Below, in pieces: positions 10,046 through 19,983 of a DNA stretch of 64,000 nt. The position numbers and the translations under genes were made by a program. Source of the stretch: Mayamaea pseudoterrestris (Eukaryota; Bacillariophyta; Bacillariophyceae; Sellaphorales; Sellaphoraceae); assembly GCA_027923505.1 (NCBI GenBank), contig BROI01000001.1, positions 2,628,501 to 2,692,500 of the forward strand, read 5' to 3'. Positions within the stretch are counted from its first letter, which is position 1, and every line of letters begins with the position of its first letter. The notes under the pieces are model-generated. The model was not told the DNA's origin. It saw nothing but the letters and a program-made list of their open reading frames with translations, and did not search any database.

Positions 10046-10589
10046 CTAGAATAAGATGCCTTGTCCACCCAAAAGCACAAGAGCAATGACGGCAGCTGAA
10101 ATATAGAGGATTACGTTGGTCTGCTTTGAGTTGCTGTCCAGACCTGCCGAAGCTTCGCGCTGCAAACGCTGCTTCATTGTTTCGGAAATCCCTTGTTTAC
10201 TCGATGGAATTGGGTCAACCTGTTATTTTAGTAATAAGGACTACGTTAGAGCGCTTCATTGAAAACGTGCCAATGGAAAGGCGACAAGCTAGCGATCTTT
10301 CTCATGCAAGCAAAGGCGCATGCTTTCCTCGTCATCAAATTTAACTTACTTCATCGTCATAGTAAGTGCCAGAAGTCGGAGCTGGTTTTTGTTCCGTATT
10401 CGATTTGTCTTCATCGGACATGCGCAGACTGATGTAACCCGTCGCCCGCGGCATGGAACCAGATATCGTTCGAGCCGGTTGGAAGGTCAACGTTTTCGAT
10501 CTTTTCTTCTGCACCGACGGCGAGAACGCCTGTGTTGCTGCGCATAAAGCTATCAAGACGATTGCTGAGATAAGCTTGCTGGATGGCAT
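10046..10589 (-). CDS. Small plastid-targeted membrane protein (two exons)
   Basis: Exon 1 is 10350-10589 and exon 2 is 10046-10219, separated by a 130-nt GT-AG intron (10220-10349). Together they give 137 aa. The N-terminus is a signal peptide followed by ATQAFSPSVQ, a clear ASAFAP-like bipartite plastid leader. The mature part is short, acidic then basic. It ends with KQTNVILYISAAVIALVL, a single membrane helix, and LLGGQGILF at the very C-terminus. The second exon is short and easily missed. Function unknown; a thylakoid or inner-envelope protein of algal plastids is the best guess. Confidence 0.75.
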
Positions 10590-10983
10590 GATTGAACGAT
10601 GCTATGGTTCGTTACCGTCAAGAGCGAATGTTGTGGCAGACTGGTGCAGTAGATGTGCTGGATCATCTTGCTCATTCGTTCGGCAACGAAATATCTGACT
10701 CGCGCTTGTGACGTGCCACAGGTGTCAACCATCCAACGACCCGGAAAATGATCAGCTATCATAAATCACCAGACATGGCCGAAAACTGACAAAATCTTAT
10801 CCATCTCCTAGACATAGATATCATTACTATATACATGCGGGCATGTTTTGTATCATATTTGCGAGGGTTAGCCGATGCTCTACCGAGGCGACGGATGTAC
10901 ATTGATACACCTACTGTGCTGTACTGCATACTTGTACAACGCACCACCATGATATCAGCTGTTTATGGCATTAACGAATATAG
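10590..10983. other. Intergenic region
   Basis: Upstream of the small plastid protein and downstream of chorismate mutase, both on the minus strand. No further gene, repeat or RNA was recognised. Confidence 0.4.
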
Positions 10984-12090
10984 TCATGGTAAATACTTCA
11001 ATGGAGGCTCTCGTCCGCATCGTCGAAAGAGATAGGCAACTTCAATGTCCTTGGTCATGGGTATTATAATGTCCTTGTAAATGCTTGCAATCACTCCTGG
11101 ATCAATCTTGTGATGAGAATTGTCCGCGCTCTTTCCATCAATAAAGTCGAGTGCTTCCGCGACAGCAGAGGCGGCGGCTTGTGCAACAAAGGTTGTTGAG
11201 TCACTCCCGTCGACTAGTGGCATGGATGCCAGCAAAGGTTCGGATCCATACGTCATTGCCTTCATTCTCGCTCGTCGAATCACTTGTTCCTCCACTACTG
11301 CATTTGTCAGTAGCTTCATGACCCCCTCCGCATCGCCAGCGTCAACTAGCCTTTGATACTCGTCGGGGCTAGATCTGTATTTACTTTCGGCAACAAACTT
11401 TCCATAATGCACTCGTCGACTGAGCGCCTGCAAAACATGAATGTCGCACAGCACTGTAGATCCGTGTTGCTCATCGTCTCCCTTCTTGGTGACAGAAGGT
11501 ACTATTGTCTCAATGTATGTATCAAGAAGACGCTTATTGTAGTTTAAATCAGAGGCTCCGCCCTTGGACGACAGTAGCTCGTCGGGATACTGCAAGGTTG
11601 GAAGGCATTCCATTGCCTTTGGAGGAAGGCGCTCTGGAAAAAAGGCATGCTCCTCGGGAGACGTGTAGCGTCGAACTCCACAATGAAGGACTTCTGTTCC
11701 AATCATGAAGAAATCCATAAAGGAAAGTGCCTCTTCGCCGTCAGCTCCAGGCAAACTTCCCAGGGGAACTCCCAAATCGCCGAAACCTCCCTTTTCATAT
11801 ACAATCGCATTTCTTCGAAACTGCGCGCGTTCGATTAATGCGAAAATGATTGTTTCTTCCTGTCGAATCAGCGATGACCGTATAGAATCAAGCGATAAAA
11901 CGTCAATCGTTTTAATGTTATCGCTAATGATTGTACTATCGACTATTCTTGATGTTCTGGAGTGATGGGTGGACACCATGCTGCGTGAGATCGCTGCTTC
12001 TAGTCGAGGCGATGGACCCCATCCAGCAAACGCCATTGTTATAGTTGGCAGTAGCACTGCAGTCGCGGCATACGCTGCTTTGAACAGCAT
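10984..12090 (-). CDS. Chorismate mutase, eukaryotic AroQ type, plastid-targeted
   Basis: This enzyme converts chorismate to prephenate, the first committed step to phenylalanine and tyrosine. Recognisable AroQ features are LDSIRSSLIRQEETIIFALIER near the start of the mature enzyme, a GS-P/EEHAFFPE section, and VLQALSRRVHYGKFVAESKY followed by an all-helical C-terminus. I place the start at Met 12090: this gives MLFKAAYAATAVLLPTITMAFAGWG, a signal peptide ending in an AFA plastid motif. The open frame extends 15 codons further upstream, to a possible start at 12135. Length about 368 aa, consistent with an enzyme plus leader. Plastid location agrees with the known site of the shikimate pathway in algae. 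Confidence 0.85.
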   Translation of the reverse strand: MLFKAAYAATAVLLPTITMAFAGWGPSPRLEAAISRSMVSTHHSRTSRIVDSTIISDNIKTIDVLSLDSIRSSLIRQEETIIFALIERAQFRRNAIVYEKGGFGDLGVPLGSLPGADGEEALSFMDFFMIGTEVLHCGVRRYTSPEEHAFFPERLPPKAMECLPTLQYPDELLSSKGGASDLNYNKRLLDTYIETIVPSVTKKGDDEQHGSTVLCDIHVLQALSRRVHYGKFVAESKYRSSPDEYQRLVDAGDAEGVMKLLTNAVVEEQVIRRARMKAMTYGSEPLLASMPLVDGSDSTTFVAQAAASAVAEALDFIDGKSADNSHHKIDPGVIASIYKDIIIPMTKDIEVAYLFRRCGREPPLKYLP

Positions 12091-12409
12091 GCTTGCATGC
12101 CGATAGATGGGATGACAGCGAGGGTTGAACAGCAAGAAGTGGTCGACTTGCGAGATGCTGTGACCGTCAACGAAAACCGGTGCGATCGGGAGCGATTTTT
12201 GACGCAGCTATCGGTGTCATCCCTACGATAATTTTCGCTGCCGGCAGCCAAGAGGAGCATTCGACTACAATACGTAGCTATAAACTATGCGTTGGAAATA
12301 TTGTTTTAGTGCTCTATCAGATACGTCATGATCACTGGATTTAAAGCATGGAGATGGAGAAGAACGCAGAGCTGATGTTTGTACAAAGTGAATGCTGATT
12401 GTCCAAGCT
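12091..12409. other. Intergenic region between chorismate mutase and site-2 protease genes
   Basis: About 320 bp separate the chorismate mutase start from the 3' end of the protease gene. It holds the mutase promoter. No ORF or repeat was recognised. Confidence 0.4.
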
Positions 12410-13960
12410 TTATAACCCAAATAATGACCCGATATCGCCAATTGCTGCACTGGCACTGAACAACAGAAGAAAAAATATAGCTGCACCAGTAAGTCCTTCC
12501 TGAACTCGCTGATCAACCTTCCTTCCCGTCACTGCTTCTGCCAGTATAAATAGTAGCTGACCACCATCAAGCGCGGGAAAGGGAAGCGCATTAACGACTC
12601 CTAAATTGATACTAATGGCAGCCGCAAACATGAGGACCGTCGACCAGTCTCGCGTTGCAACAATCTCGGATCCAGTTCGAACCAAACCAATGGGGCCCGT
12701 CACCTGTGGGGCCTCGCCCTGTCCCTTGACAATGCCCGTCAACGCTGACGAAATGCCTCCTGCTGTAGCCTTTGTCAGTCTTACTGTATAGTCTGTCGCA
12801 AGCCGAGATGCCTTGATAATGTCTTTCGATTGAATTCGTTCAGACTTGACAAAGTTGGGAGCAAGCATTACACCAATAGTCGATGGCGACTTTTCGCTTA
12901 CTCTGGTCGGCTTTAAAGCAATATTGACTGGAGATTTGTCGCCCGGATGAAGGACACTGAGTTTGATGGAGTCGCCATCGGCGGTGGATCGTATGGAGGA
13001 AATGAAGCTACTGATACCCTTTTCCGCATCAATGGCTGAAGGTCGAGCGTCCGTGATGGAACGACCGTTCATGGAAAGAATCACATCACCTTGCCGCAGC
13101 AAGCCATTCGCAGCTGTATTTGAACGCGGAGTAGTGGTGACAACCGCTCCAGAATCGAATATTGGTTGCGGAAGGCCCGGGCCAAAGTTGATTTGCCCAA
13201 AGTAGATTGACCAGGCAAGGAGAAGATTGAAAATGACACCTCCGCTAATGACGACAGCTCGTTGGAACCATGGACGATTCTGCAGCAGGTCCGGGTCATC
13301 GTAAAAGTCAATGACGACATCGTCCAAGTCTAATAGCTCGGGTATAGGTGCATCTTCGCTCTTGCGTGTTTGAAAGCGAGCCCACCAAGTCGTCTTTGCC
13401 TTCTTTTGTTCATCTCGAAGCTGCTTTGCTTGTTTCCGTCTCTTCTCGTCTATTGATCCCAAAGTCAAGGTGTTTATTAGCTTTGCCGCTGCATCCAGTT
13501 CTTGCTTGCTATCAAACGCTTTGGCATTCTCCATGGCTGTGCTTTCCAGCAGTCGGACAGCTGTAGCATTGTAGTTTTCCGGAAAGCGCACGTAGCCACC
13601 AAATGGCAAGAGGCGTAAGTTGAACTCATCCCCAAATGCCTTGAATCCAAAAAGCTTGGGCCCGATACCAATGGAAAACTCGTCAACCTTCATACCGAAA
13701 TATCGTGCCGCCAGGTAGTGGCCGCTCTCGTGTATCAAAATAATACCTGCCAGTAGCGTGAGAGCAGGTACGGCGGTAGCAACGCCAGCCAGCGGTAAAG
13801 CATTCAAACAAGTTGTTAATTGTGGTTTTATGGATTTGCGCTGGTGATTATGATTTAAAAAGCTAGAAGCCGATGTACGTTGATGGTGCGGGTATGGAAC
13901 GAATGCAGTTGACAAACGTGTAAGCGCACTGCCAAGCAGAACTATTAGCCACAGTCGCAT
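12410..13960 (-). CDS. Plastid site-2 protease (M50, RseP/AraSP-like) with PDZ domain
   Basis: Intramembrane zinc metalloprotease, 516 aa in a single exon. A signal peptide ending TRLSTAFVPYP is a typical diatom-style plastid leader. The active-site HESGH is at residues 77-81 in a membrane helix. A PDZ domain follows in the middle (GLLRQGDVILSMNGRSI). The second catalytic motif is NALPFPALDGGQLLF near the C-terminus, the NxxPxPxLDGG form. Final hydrophobic helices end the protein. The layout matches chloroplast AraSP/EGY-related and bacterial RseP proteases, which cleave membrane-anchored regulators. Substrate unknown. Confidence 0.93.
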   Translation of the reverse strand: MRLWLIVLLGSALTRLSTAFVPYPHHQRTSASSFLNHNHQRKSIKPQLTTCLNALPLAGVATAVPALTLLAGIILIHESGHYLAARYFGMKVDEFSIGIGPKLFGFKAFGDEFNLRLLPFGGYVRFPENYNATAVRLLESTAMENAKAFDSKQELDAAAKLINTLTLGSIDEKRRKQAKQLRDEQKKAKTTWWARFQTRKSEDAPIPELLDLDDVVIDFYDDPDLLQNRPWFQRAVVISGGVIFNLLLAWSIYFGQINFGPGLPQPIFDSGAVVTTTPRSNTAANGLLRQGDVILSMNGRSITDARPSAIDAEKGISSFISSIRSTADGDSIKLSVLHPGDKSPVNIALKPTRVSEKSPSTIGVMLAPNFVKSERIQSKDIIKASRLATDYTVRLTKATAGGISSALTGIVKGQGEAPQVTGPIGLVRTGSEIVATRDWSTVLMFAAAISINLGVVNALPFPALDGGQLLFILAEAVTGRKVDQRVQEGLTGAAIFFLLLFSASAAIGDIGSLFGL

Positions 13961-14226
13961 GGTTCTCGTTATTCCTGTTATACACGCTTTGTTTACTTCG
14001 CTTTAGCAGCGAAATTACTGCAAGAGCCGGATATAAGCGTGAAGATAAGCGTTGGTTGTCTGCGGCCAGCTCATGGTGAGATGCCGCGATGAGTCGAGTC
14101 AATGAGTCTGTCACGCGTCGCACTGGTTCTTATTAAGCGTGCACTGCTGCGGCGTATTAGCGTGGAAAGGCAGCTAACTGTACTTGTTACGTCAATTGCA
14201 AGTCTCGCTATATTTTATATTCCAAT

Positions 14227-15559
14227 CTAATCCACTGGTGGAAGATCCATCGGATCTGCTTCGTCAATAAGTTCTAGTCCTTCGCTATTCACCACAAAGG
14301 CATCGTCGTCAAAGTACCGCGACTTGCGCTGCACCCATTTAGCATGGTCCACGCGGCGCTTCCAAACTAATCCCGCCGCAGACAAGCATAGGAGAAGAAA
14401 AATTACCAAAGGAATGACAAATGACAGGTTTGTGCCAATAGCAGCTTCTTGTGTCGATACAGCTGGCAAGGAGCAGCTTCGAAAGATGGGTTTGGTCGAC
14501 GACGGCTCGGTCTCTGGACAATATATAAACAGCAAGTCAGCATACGCTGTCAGCAGTCAATCGATAACAATTAGCTTGTAGACTTACCTGAGCTACTTTG
14601 ACAGGTAATCTTTTCAACATATCCAGTAGCTTGGCAAGCGTGCATGCTTGAATCCAAGCAAGGACTAGTTTGACAATCAACAAGTATGCTACAACCTTCA
14701 CTCTCTTCATGCCGCGTCGCACTCCAAGATTCGCCCTTATCGTAGGTGTCGTCATTAGGCCCGTGTGATAGCGCCTCGTTGGTTATTCCAGGAATGTAGC
14801 CATTCAGCAAGGTTTGAGTAGAATTTTCGGACGCTTTGGCTAACAAGCATGAGAAGAGTGCTTCGGAAACCTTGCCTCCACTGTAATCCGTAAGCATTTC
14901 GACTGCAGCATCGGCTTCGTTGAAAAATTCCCACATCAAGTGCTCATCGGAAAGGTGAATCTGAAGCAGATTATATTGGTCAGAACGACAGTATGGAATT
15001 AAATTTAACACTCTAGACAACGATAACTTACTTGTACACCAGAATCCTCAGCCCCATTCGGACCCACTCCTTCCATAGCAGAAACAAAGTCGGTATCAAA
15101 CAATCGTACAAAGTAAAAGAGTCGTCCCTTGTACAAGTTACTCAAGACAGCCAACCGTCCAGATTCGGTCCTAATTTTCTCTTGTAACACAGCAGGCTCA
15201 AACCTGGATAAGCTGTCACGAATATTAATGCCAGTTTCTTCCTTAAATTCTCGACTGGCGCCAATCTTGCCGGCCAGCTGCAGCTGCATGGCCTTGTCGC
15301 TACCAACCTGTGCAGCGGCCGCTTGGTAATCCTCGTCATCCAAATGTCCTCCAGGAACCTCCCAGTATGAGCCTTTCTTTTTCTTGTCTCTTGACTTTAG
15401 TAGCATTAATCCATACACTGGATGCACGGCAAAGATGAAGGAACGATAGTCCTCCGAAACGTCAACTAGTATTTCCGTTGCTAATTGTCGAGAAAGTTGA
15501 AGCTGCTGCTGCAATATGGAGCCATCATTAGCATTCGTTTCGGCCAAGGAATCTTGCAT
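14227..15559 (-). CDS. NUDIX hydrolase domain fused to a JTB-type membrane domain (three exons)
   Basis: Exons are 15032-15559, 14588-14960 and 14227-14513; introns of 71 and 74 nt have GTAAGT/CAG ends. The join is 1188 nt, 395 aa, in frame throughout. Residues 1-200 form a NUDIX fold: GGHLDDE then, after an insert of about 27 residues, REFKEETGI, so the NUDIX box is split. After a linker comes a cysteine-rich segment, CQATGYVEKITC then IFRSCSLPA. It is followed by one membrane helix and a basic tail. TGYVEKITC and the following FxSC spacing are diagnostic of JTB (jumping translocation breakpoint) proteins. No signal peptide is seen before the NUDIX domain, unlike ordinary JTB proteins. The NUDIX substrate is unknown. 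Confidence 0.8.
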
Positions 15560-16014
15560 ATGGATCAAATAAATTTAGTAACGTTCTTAGGTACTGCTAT
15601 GATGGAGCAGGTAGGATATTCTATTCCTTCCTTTTCAATCAATACAGCCGTCTTCCGCGAGCTTCCGCATCATTGTGGCGTGGTCGTGCTGCGATTCGAG
15701 TGGCTCGCCGAAGTGCGAAAAAGCACAGTCGCCGATATGCAATTGCTTTCGTCTACTACCGGTTGGTCGTTTTCCAATTGGGAGACTCTATACTAATTCA
15801 ATCTTTAAACTTGCGAATCGGATATATTCAAACATATCGACAATAATGTATATGCCATTGTGTATAAAGTAAAGGCAGGAGATGAGACGTCGGCAGCAGT
15901 CGGACCAAAAATCAGCTGTGGCTCATCCCTCGACCCCTCGGTTTCACGCTGCGGACAAACCAAATGTACGTTCATGACCCATAGAATATGCACATCAATA
16001 CATTCGACAAGATG
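15560..16014. other. Intergenic region between the NUDIX-JTB and JTB genes
   Basis: About 450 bp hold the promoter of the NUDIX-JTB gene and the 3' end of the next gene. ORFs here lack supporting features. Confidence 0.4.
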
Positions 16015-16654
16015 CTATACGACTTCCAAACCATCATTCTCGGTTAGCGCCGCCAGCTCCTCCCGATCTACCAGTTCTGGCATTTCCAATTCATTCGGCA
16101 ATTCACTCGTCCTTCTCCGTTGCTTTTCAGTCATTCGCGAAGACATCTTTCGCTGATCGAACAAACTGGCGCTGGCAGACTTTTGTTTCCTGGACGATAG
16201 GCAAGCCAAGGAGCCGAATAAAAGGCAAAGCACTTGAAAACGGACCATTAAGAATTCGTCGTCGGTCTTTGTTCGGTTGCAGCTGACGTATTTTGTTTGA
16301 AACTCTTCAGTCTCCTCTCCATCTGAAATATAAACGGAGGGACGAGTTAGCATAATTCCCTTTCTTACCAAAAAGCAGATAGAAATCAATCGATGCCGAA
16401 GATGATTCGCCCGTACTCGTACCTTCATCAAGAACGGGACACTGTAACGTTTGTACTTTTCCCGTTTCGATGCACTCTTCCATTGATAACTTATCAGTAT
16501 CCGTACATGTCCGACAGTGGTCAATCATTGTGCATCGCTCCAGTAAATCAGGCACGGAAGCAGCAGCGTCGACTGTCGACAGTTGATTATATGGAGCGCT
16601 GATCAGCATAAAGAGGCACATTTGCAGTAACGAAAATCTTCGTCTATCAATCAT
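16015..16654 (-). CDS. JTB-like small type I membrane protein (two exons)
   Basis: Exon 1 is 16369-16654 and exon 2 is 16015-16322; the 46-nt intron (GTAAGA/TCAG) is the shortest in the window. The product is 197 aa. It starts with an N-terminal signal peptide after a short basic stretch. A luminal cysteine pattern follows: CTMIDHCRTC, ECIETGKVQTLQC, and YVSCNRTK after the splice. Next come a membrane helix (VLCLLFGSLACL) and a basic/acidic cytoplasmic tail. Order and spacing match JTB proteins, single-pass secretory-pathway proteins linked to cytokinesis in animals. I chose Met 16654 because the frame has no ATG further upstream. It neighbours the NUDIX-JTB fusion on the same strand, so the two may be tandem paralogues. 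Confidence 0.65.
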
Positions 16655-16952
16655 TTTGCTCACAAATTAGTCCGCTTGCGAAAATTATATACTGTCTATT
16701 GATTCAATCGGTATGCTTGTACAATGGGCGGTGAACTCCGACGTGCGATGCTCTCGTCGTCCGTCGAAAATGGCATCGTCAAAAGTCGTACCGGTAACGG
16801 TTTCGACTCGTCACGGGCGTTGTTCCCGTAGCTAAACGGATGCTGTGCTTGCCCATGTTCTATACTCGTATCCGTCTACGAAGACCTAATAGCCAAGCTC
16901 AACATCAAAGTCGACACATACGGATGCTTTATAGCAGCTACTCGGTACAGAC

Positions 16953-18947
16953 TCATCCGCAAGTGCAGTTGCAGTCACAACGCACTTGATCGCAGTCGAC
17001 GACGATGCCGTCATTCGCATTGCGCAGCGAAAAGGCTTGACACATCTTTTCGGGAACACTTCCCGACAGAATTGTGTCAAAAACTTGCAGTTTTCTGATC
17101 TGGGATAGCACAGACAATTCAGAAGGTATTGTTCCGCTTACGCTGGTGCCCGACACGTCAAGGCTGTATAAAACGCTGAGCCCTGCCAAGTGGGAGGACA
17201 GAGTCCCTACCAAGAAGTTGTTGTTCAAGTACAATGCCTTCAAATAACTCAAGCCGCCAACTTCGCTAGGAATTGAGCCAGTTAGCAGGTTGTAACCAAG
17301 CTGAATCGATTCAAGAAGTTTGCACGAACCAATGTTTGATGGTATTGAGACCGTGAGCCTGTTCATTGTCAGGTACAGCTGTTTTAAGCTTAGATTTTTA
17401 AAAATCTCACTAGGAAGTTGTCCAGTGAGAGCGTTATCAGAGATGTCTAGTATTTGTAGCGCCGAGGGTCTCTCTAACTGCGGTGGGATGCGACCTTTGA
17501 TATCGTTTTCACTCGCAAGAAATTCAATGAGCGCCGCCATATTACCCATATCCAAAGGTAGGCTTCCAGAGATATGGTTTGCTTGTATACGAAATATTTG
17601 AAGATTGGTCATGAGGCCAACTGAGCTGGATATTGTGCCAGAAAAGTTGTTGCTAAACAAGTGGAGCGATCGTAAGTCTCGCCAACTGGACCAGACATCT
17701 TCGTGGATGGATCCGTGCAATGAGTTTTGCGACAACTTTATAAAGTAGCTCGGCGCCAATGCAAGCTCTGGAGGAAGTGTTCCGACAAGATTGTTACTTT
17801 GTAGATAAAGCTGATAAAAACCAATCTCAAGGCAATGTTCCGCCGCGCTTTCAAACTTCGTGTTGTCGTACAATGCGTCACTGCTAATATGCCATTCGCA
17901 AACGTCCTTTGTGCTTAGCCAGTTGGAATTATTCGTCCAGTTTGGTCCATCCGTTGCATAGTATAGGGTGGCCAACGCAAATCGAAGAGTAACCTCGCCG
18001 AGAGTGCGAGACTGGCTGTTGGGATCCGAAACTAGCCATTTCCAGGCTTTTCCTTGTGGAGTGACCGGCAGGAAGCTATCGTTAGCCCATACTTTCGCTT
18101 GGATCCGATCATTTTCTCGACGTATGTCCACTGGTAGCTCACTTTGTAGGGTTTTCTGTGTGTAACTTGGTAGAATGAGGGCAAATCTGGAAATGGTCGA
18201 AGGCAGCTCAAAAGGTGTACCCAGCGGCGCGTCGATTGGCCTTTTCGTTTCCACCGACATCCCTGCCGATATGCCAATGATACATAGAACAAGTATCAGG
18301 CCGAAGACTATGCACATGAATCGTCGTCGCTTGATGTGCACACCTTCCACTAGCGTTGCGAGAACGACAGGATACTCATCCGAACTCGCGGGAACGCCCG
18401 AGTAAGCAACCGTGCCAAGCAGTACCGGGGTTCGGGTTCCTTCATCAATATTCAAAGATGCGGCGGCTCCTTCTGGTGGGATGCCCGCGTGTACGAGCGC
18501 TGCATCGTAGACAATTTCTTGACTGGGTTCAGCGTTCAAGTCATAGCGATTTGGATAGACGTATCTTGCACCTGGTAAGGTGGTAGGCAACGATACGACT
18601 ATTACAGACGCTGGCATCTTAGCAGGAACTTTGTCTGGACTGGACGGCGGAGTAGATGCCACAGCAACAGCAGCGTCATCATCAGCGTCGTCCTCGTGTG
18701 ACTGCGATTCTCCATTCACGTCAGTAATGCATGCCAATGCAATTTTGTTCTCCTCATTTTCTTCAGAGCTTTTCGGGACAGAGTCAGAAGCTTCATCATT
18801 GCTGCAAGCTAATGCAAAATCTTGTTGATTAACATCGTTTCGTCCACCATAACATTCGCCATCAGCTGCAACCGTCGTATGCGAGGGCTGCCACTCATTG
18901 TCGATCGAAATATCTTGCCTCTTCCTCTTCGTTGTTTCCTCTTCCAT
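16953..18947 (-). CDS. Leucine-rich-repeat single-pass membrane protein
   Basis: 664 aa, single exon. The N-terminal 210 residues are acidic and disordered, with a run of HIKRRRF just before a membrane helix (FGLILVLCIIGISAGM). The extracellular part begins with the RFALATLYYATDGPNWTNNSNWL motif, typical of stramenopile and plant LRR ectodomains, with DVCEWH following. At least ten plant-type LRRs (LxxLxLxxNxLxGxIP) follow. The tail is rich in cysteine (VDCDQVRCDCNCTCG). There is no kinase domain. Orientation suggests a short cytoplasmic N-terminus and an outside LRR face; binding or receptor-like function is inferred from the family. Confidence 0.85.
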   Translation of the reverse strand: MEEETTKRKRQDISIDNEWQPSHTTVAADGECYGGRNDVNQQDFALACSNDEASDSVPKSSEENEENKIALACITDVNGESQSHEDDADDDAAVAVASTPPSSPDKVPAKMPASVIVVSLPTTLPGARYVYPNRYDLNAEPSQEIVYDAALVHAGIPPEGAAASLNIDEGTRTPVLLGTVAYSGVPASSDEYPVVLATLVEGVHIKRRRFMCIVFGLILVLCIIGISAGMSVETKRPIDAPLGTPFELPSTISRFALILPSYTQKTLQSELPVDIRRENDRIQAKVWANDSFLPVTPQGKAWKWLVSDPNSQSRTLGEVTLRFALATLYYATDGPNWTNNSNWLSTKDVCEWHISSDALYDNTKFESAAEHCLEIGFYQLYLQSNNLVGTLPPELALAPSYFIKLSQNSLHGSIHEDVWSSWRDLRSLHLFSNNFSGTISSSVGLMTNLQIFRIQANHISGSLPLDMGNMAALIEFLASENDIKGRIPPQLERPSALQILDISDNALTGQLPSEIFKNLSLKQLYLTMNRLTVSIPSNIGSCKLLESIQLGYNLLTGSIPSEVGGLSYLKALYLNNNFLVGTLSSHLAGLSVLYSLDVSGTSVSGTIPSELSVLSQIRKLQVFDTILSGSVPEKMCQAFSLRNANDGIVVDCDQVRCDCNCTCG

Positions 18948-19101
18948 CCATTCAGATGCGACTTTGACTAAAGAGTGTGTTCGTGCCTTGTACTCCCAGA
19001 AGGAGGAGTAGGTATATTCTCGTTCTTAGATCTTGTGCGATGCGTGACCCTCCGTTCATTGACACGACGATGAAAAAGCTTCGACTGTGAGTCCCACTTC
19101 A

Positions 19102-19109
19102 ACCTAACG
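19102..19109. repeat. 8-bp target-site duplication ACCTAACG, left copy
   Basis: Direct repeat of 19984-19991, immediately outside the inverted repeats of the TIR element. Eight bases is the duplication length of hAT and P superfamily transposases. Confidence 0.85.
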
Positions 19110-19983
19110 CAAGGGGGATAAATTTACAGGGTGTGCAACGTCACAATTTCGGCCAACCCTATGTAGCGACCTTTTCACCACGATTTGTTAAATACAAAAC
19201 AGCTGCCACTATAGAGAATTGTACACTATTTTTCACGCGATGCCCGTGTTGTGCAAAATTCTACGAGTACACACTCTTCGTCCGTTTCTGAGTACCATCG
19301 CTGTAATTCAGGTGCATTGCAAGTGCTCTTTCCTTCATTTAAAACATGACAATGGCTGCATGACGCATCCTCAACCTACACTATCAAAGTATATGACCTT
19401 GGGACGTAAACGTTTTGGTAGAAAGCTGCATATTCTTGGTCCCAGATGCTTCGTTGTGCCGTTGGGTGTCTGGCTTTCCCATGCCACGGGGAGAGAAAGC
19501 AACAAGTTTAAACCTCATTTGAGACATCAGGTACATCATATATGAGCAAATAAGTTAATTCATGCATGATAGGCCATGCGAATGGCTGTTGGAGTGTGCA
19601 CTTTTCGTCATCCTCCAAGGCAATTCTTCCACATGTGTGGGGTACGATACATGACCTCAAAACTAAAAGCTGGCCTATTTTAACTTAACAGTAGTGCCCT
19701 CACTAGCATATAATGACTGTTTGCAAAGTTATAGATCAAACAAAGGCTTAAAAAGGTGAATTTGAAGGGATCCTTTTACGTTCTTTATCGCGGTGCCATC
19801 GACGGCAGTTGCTCGACGTGTAGAATTTTGCAAAAGTCTTAGCGGTACAGCGTTTCAATCCGGTACCCAATGGTCGCTACATAGTATTCAAGATCGTCAA
19901 ACCCTAACAGTTTGTACAGTTCAAATTCATAGTAAAATTGTGGCGCCAACTTCGATGCACACCCTGTAAATTTATCCCCCTTG
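19110..19983. mobile_element. Non-autonomous TIR DNA transposon (hAT/P-like, 874 bp)
   Basis: Perfect 28-bp terminal inverted repeats at 19110-19137 and 19956-19983 begin CAAGGGGGATAAATTTAC. They are flanked by the perfect 8-bp duplication ACCTAACG at 19102-19109 and 19984-19991. Two further inverted pairs lie inside: TATGTAGCGACC at 19160-19171 with its complement at 19872-19883, and GCAAAATTCTAC at 19253-19264 with 19820-19831. The ends therefore show partial fold-back structure. No transposase-like ORF is present; the longest ORF (19219-19545, 108 codons) has no recognisable motif. Superfamily assignment rests on duplication length and the CA...TG ends. Confidence 0.85.

Noticed and set aside
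19219-19545. 108-codon ORF inside the TIR element as a transposase
   Set aside because: Far too short, with no DDE or zinc-finger motif and no similarity recognised.
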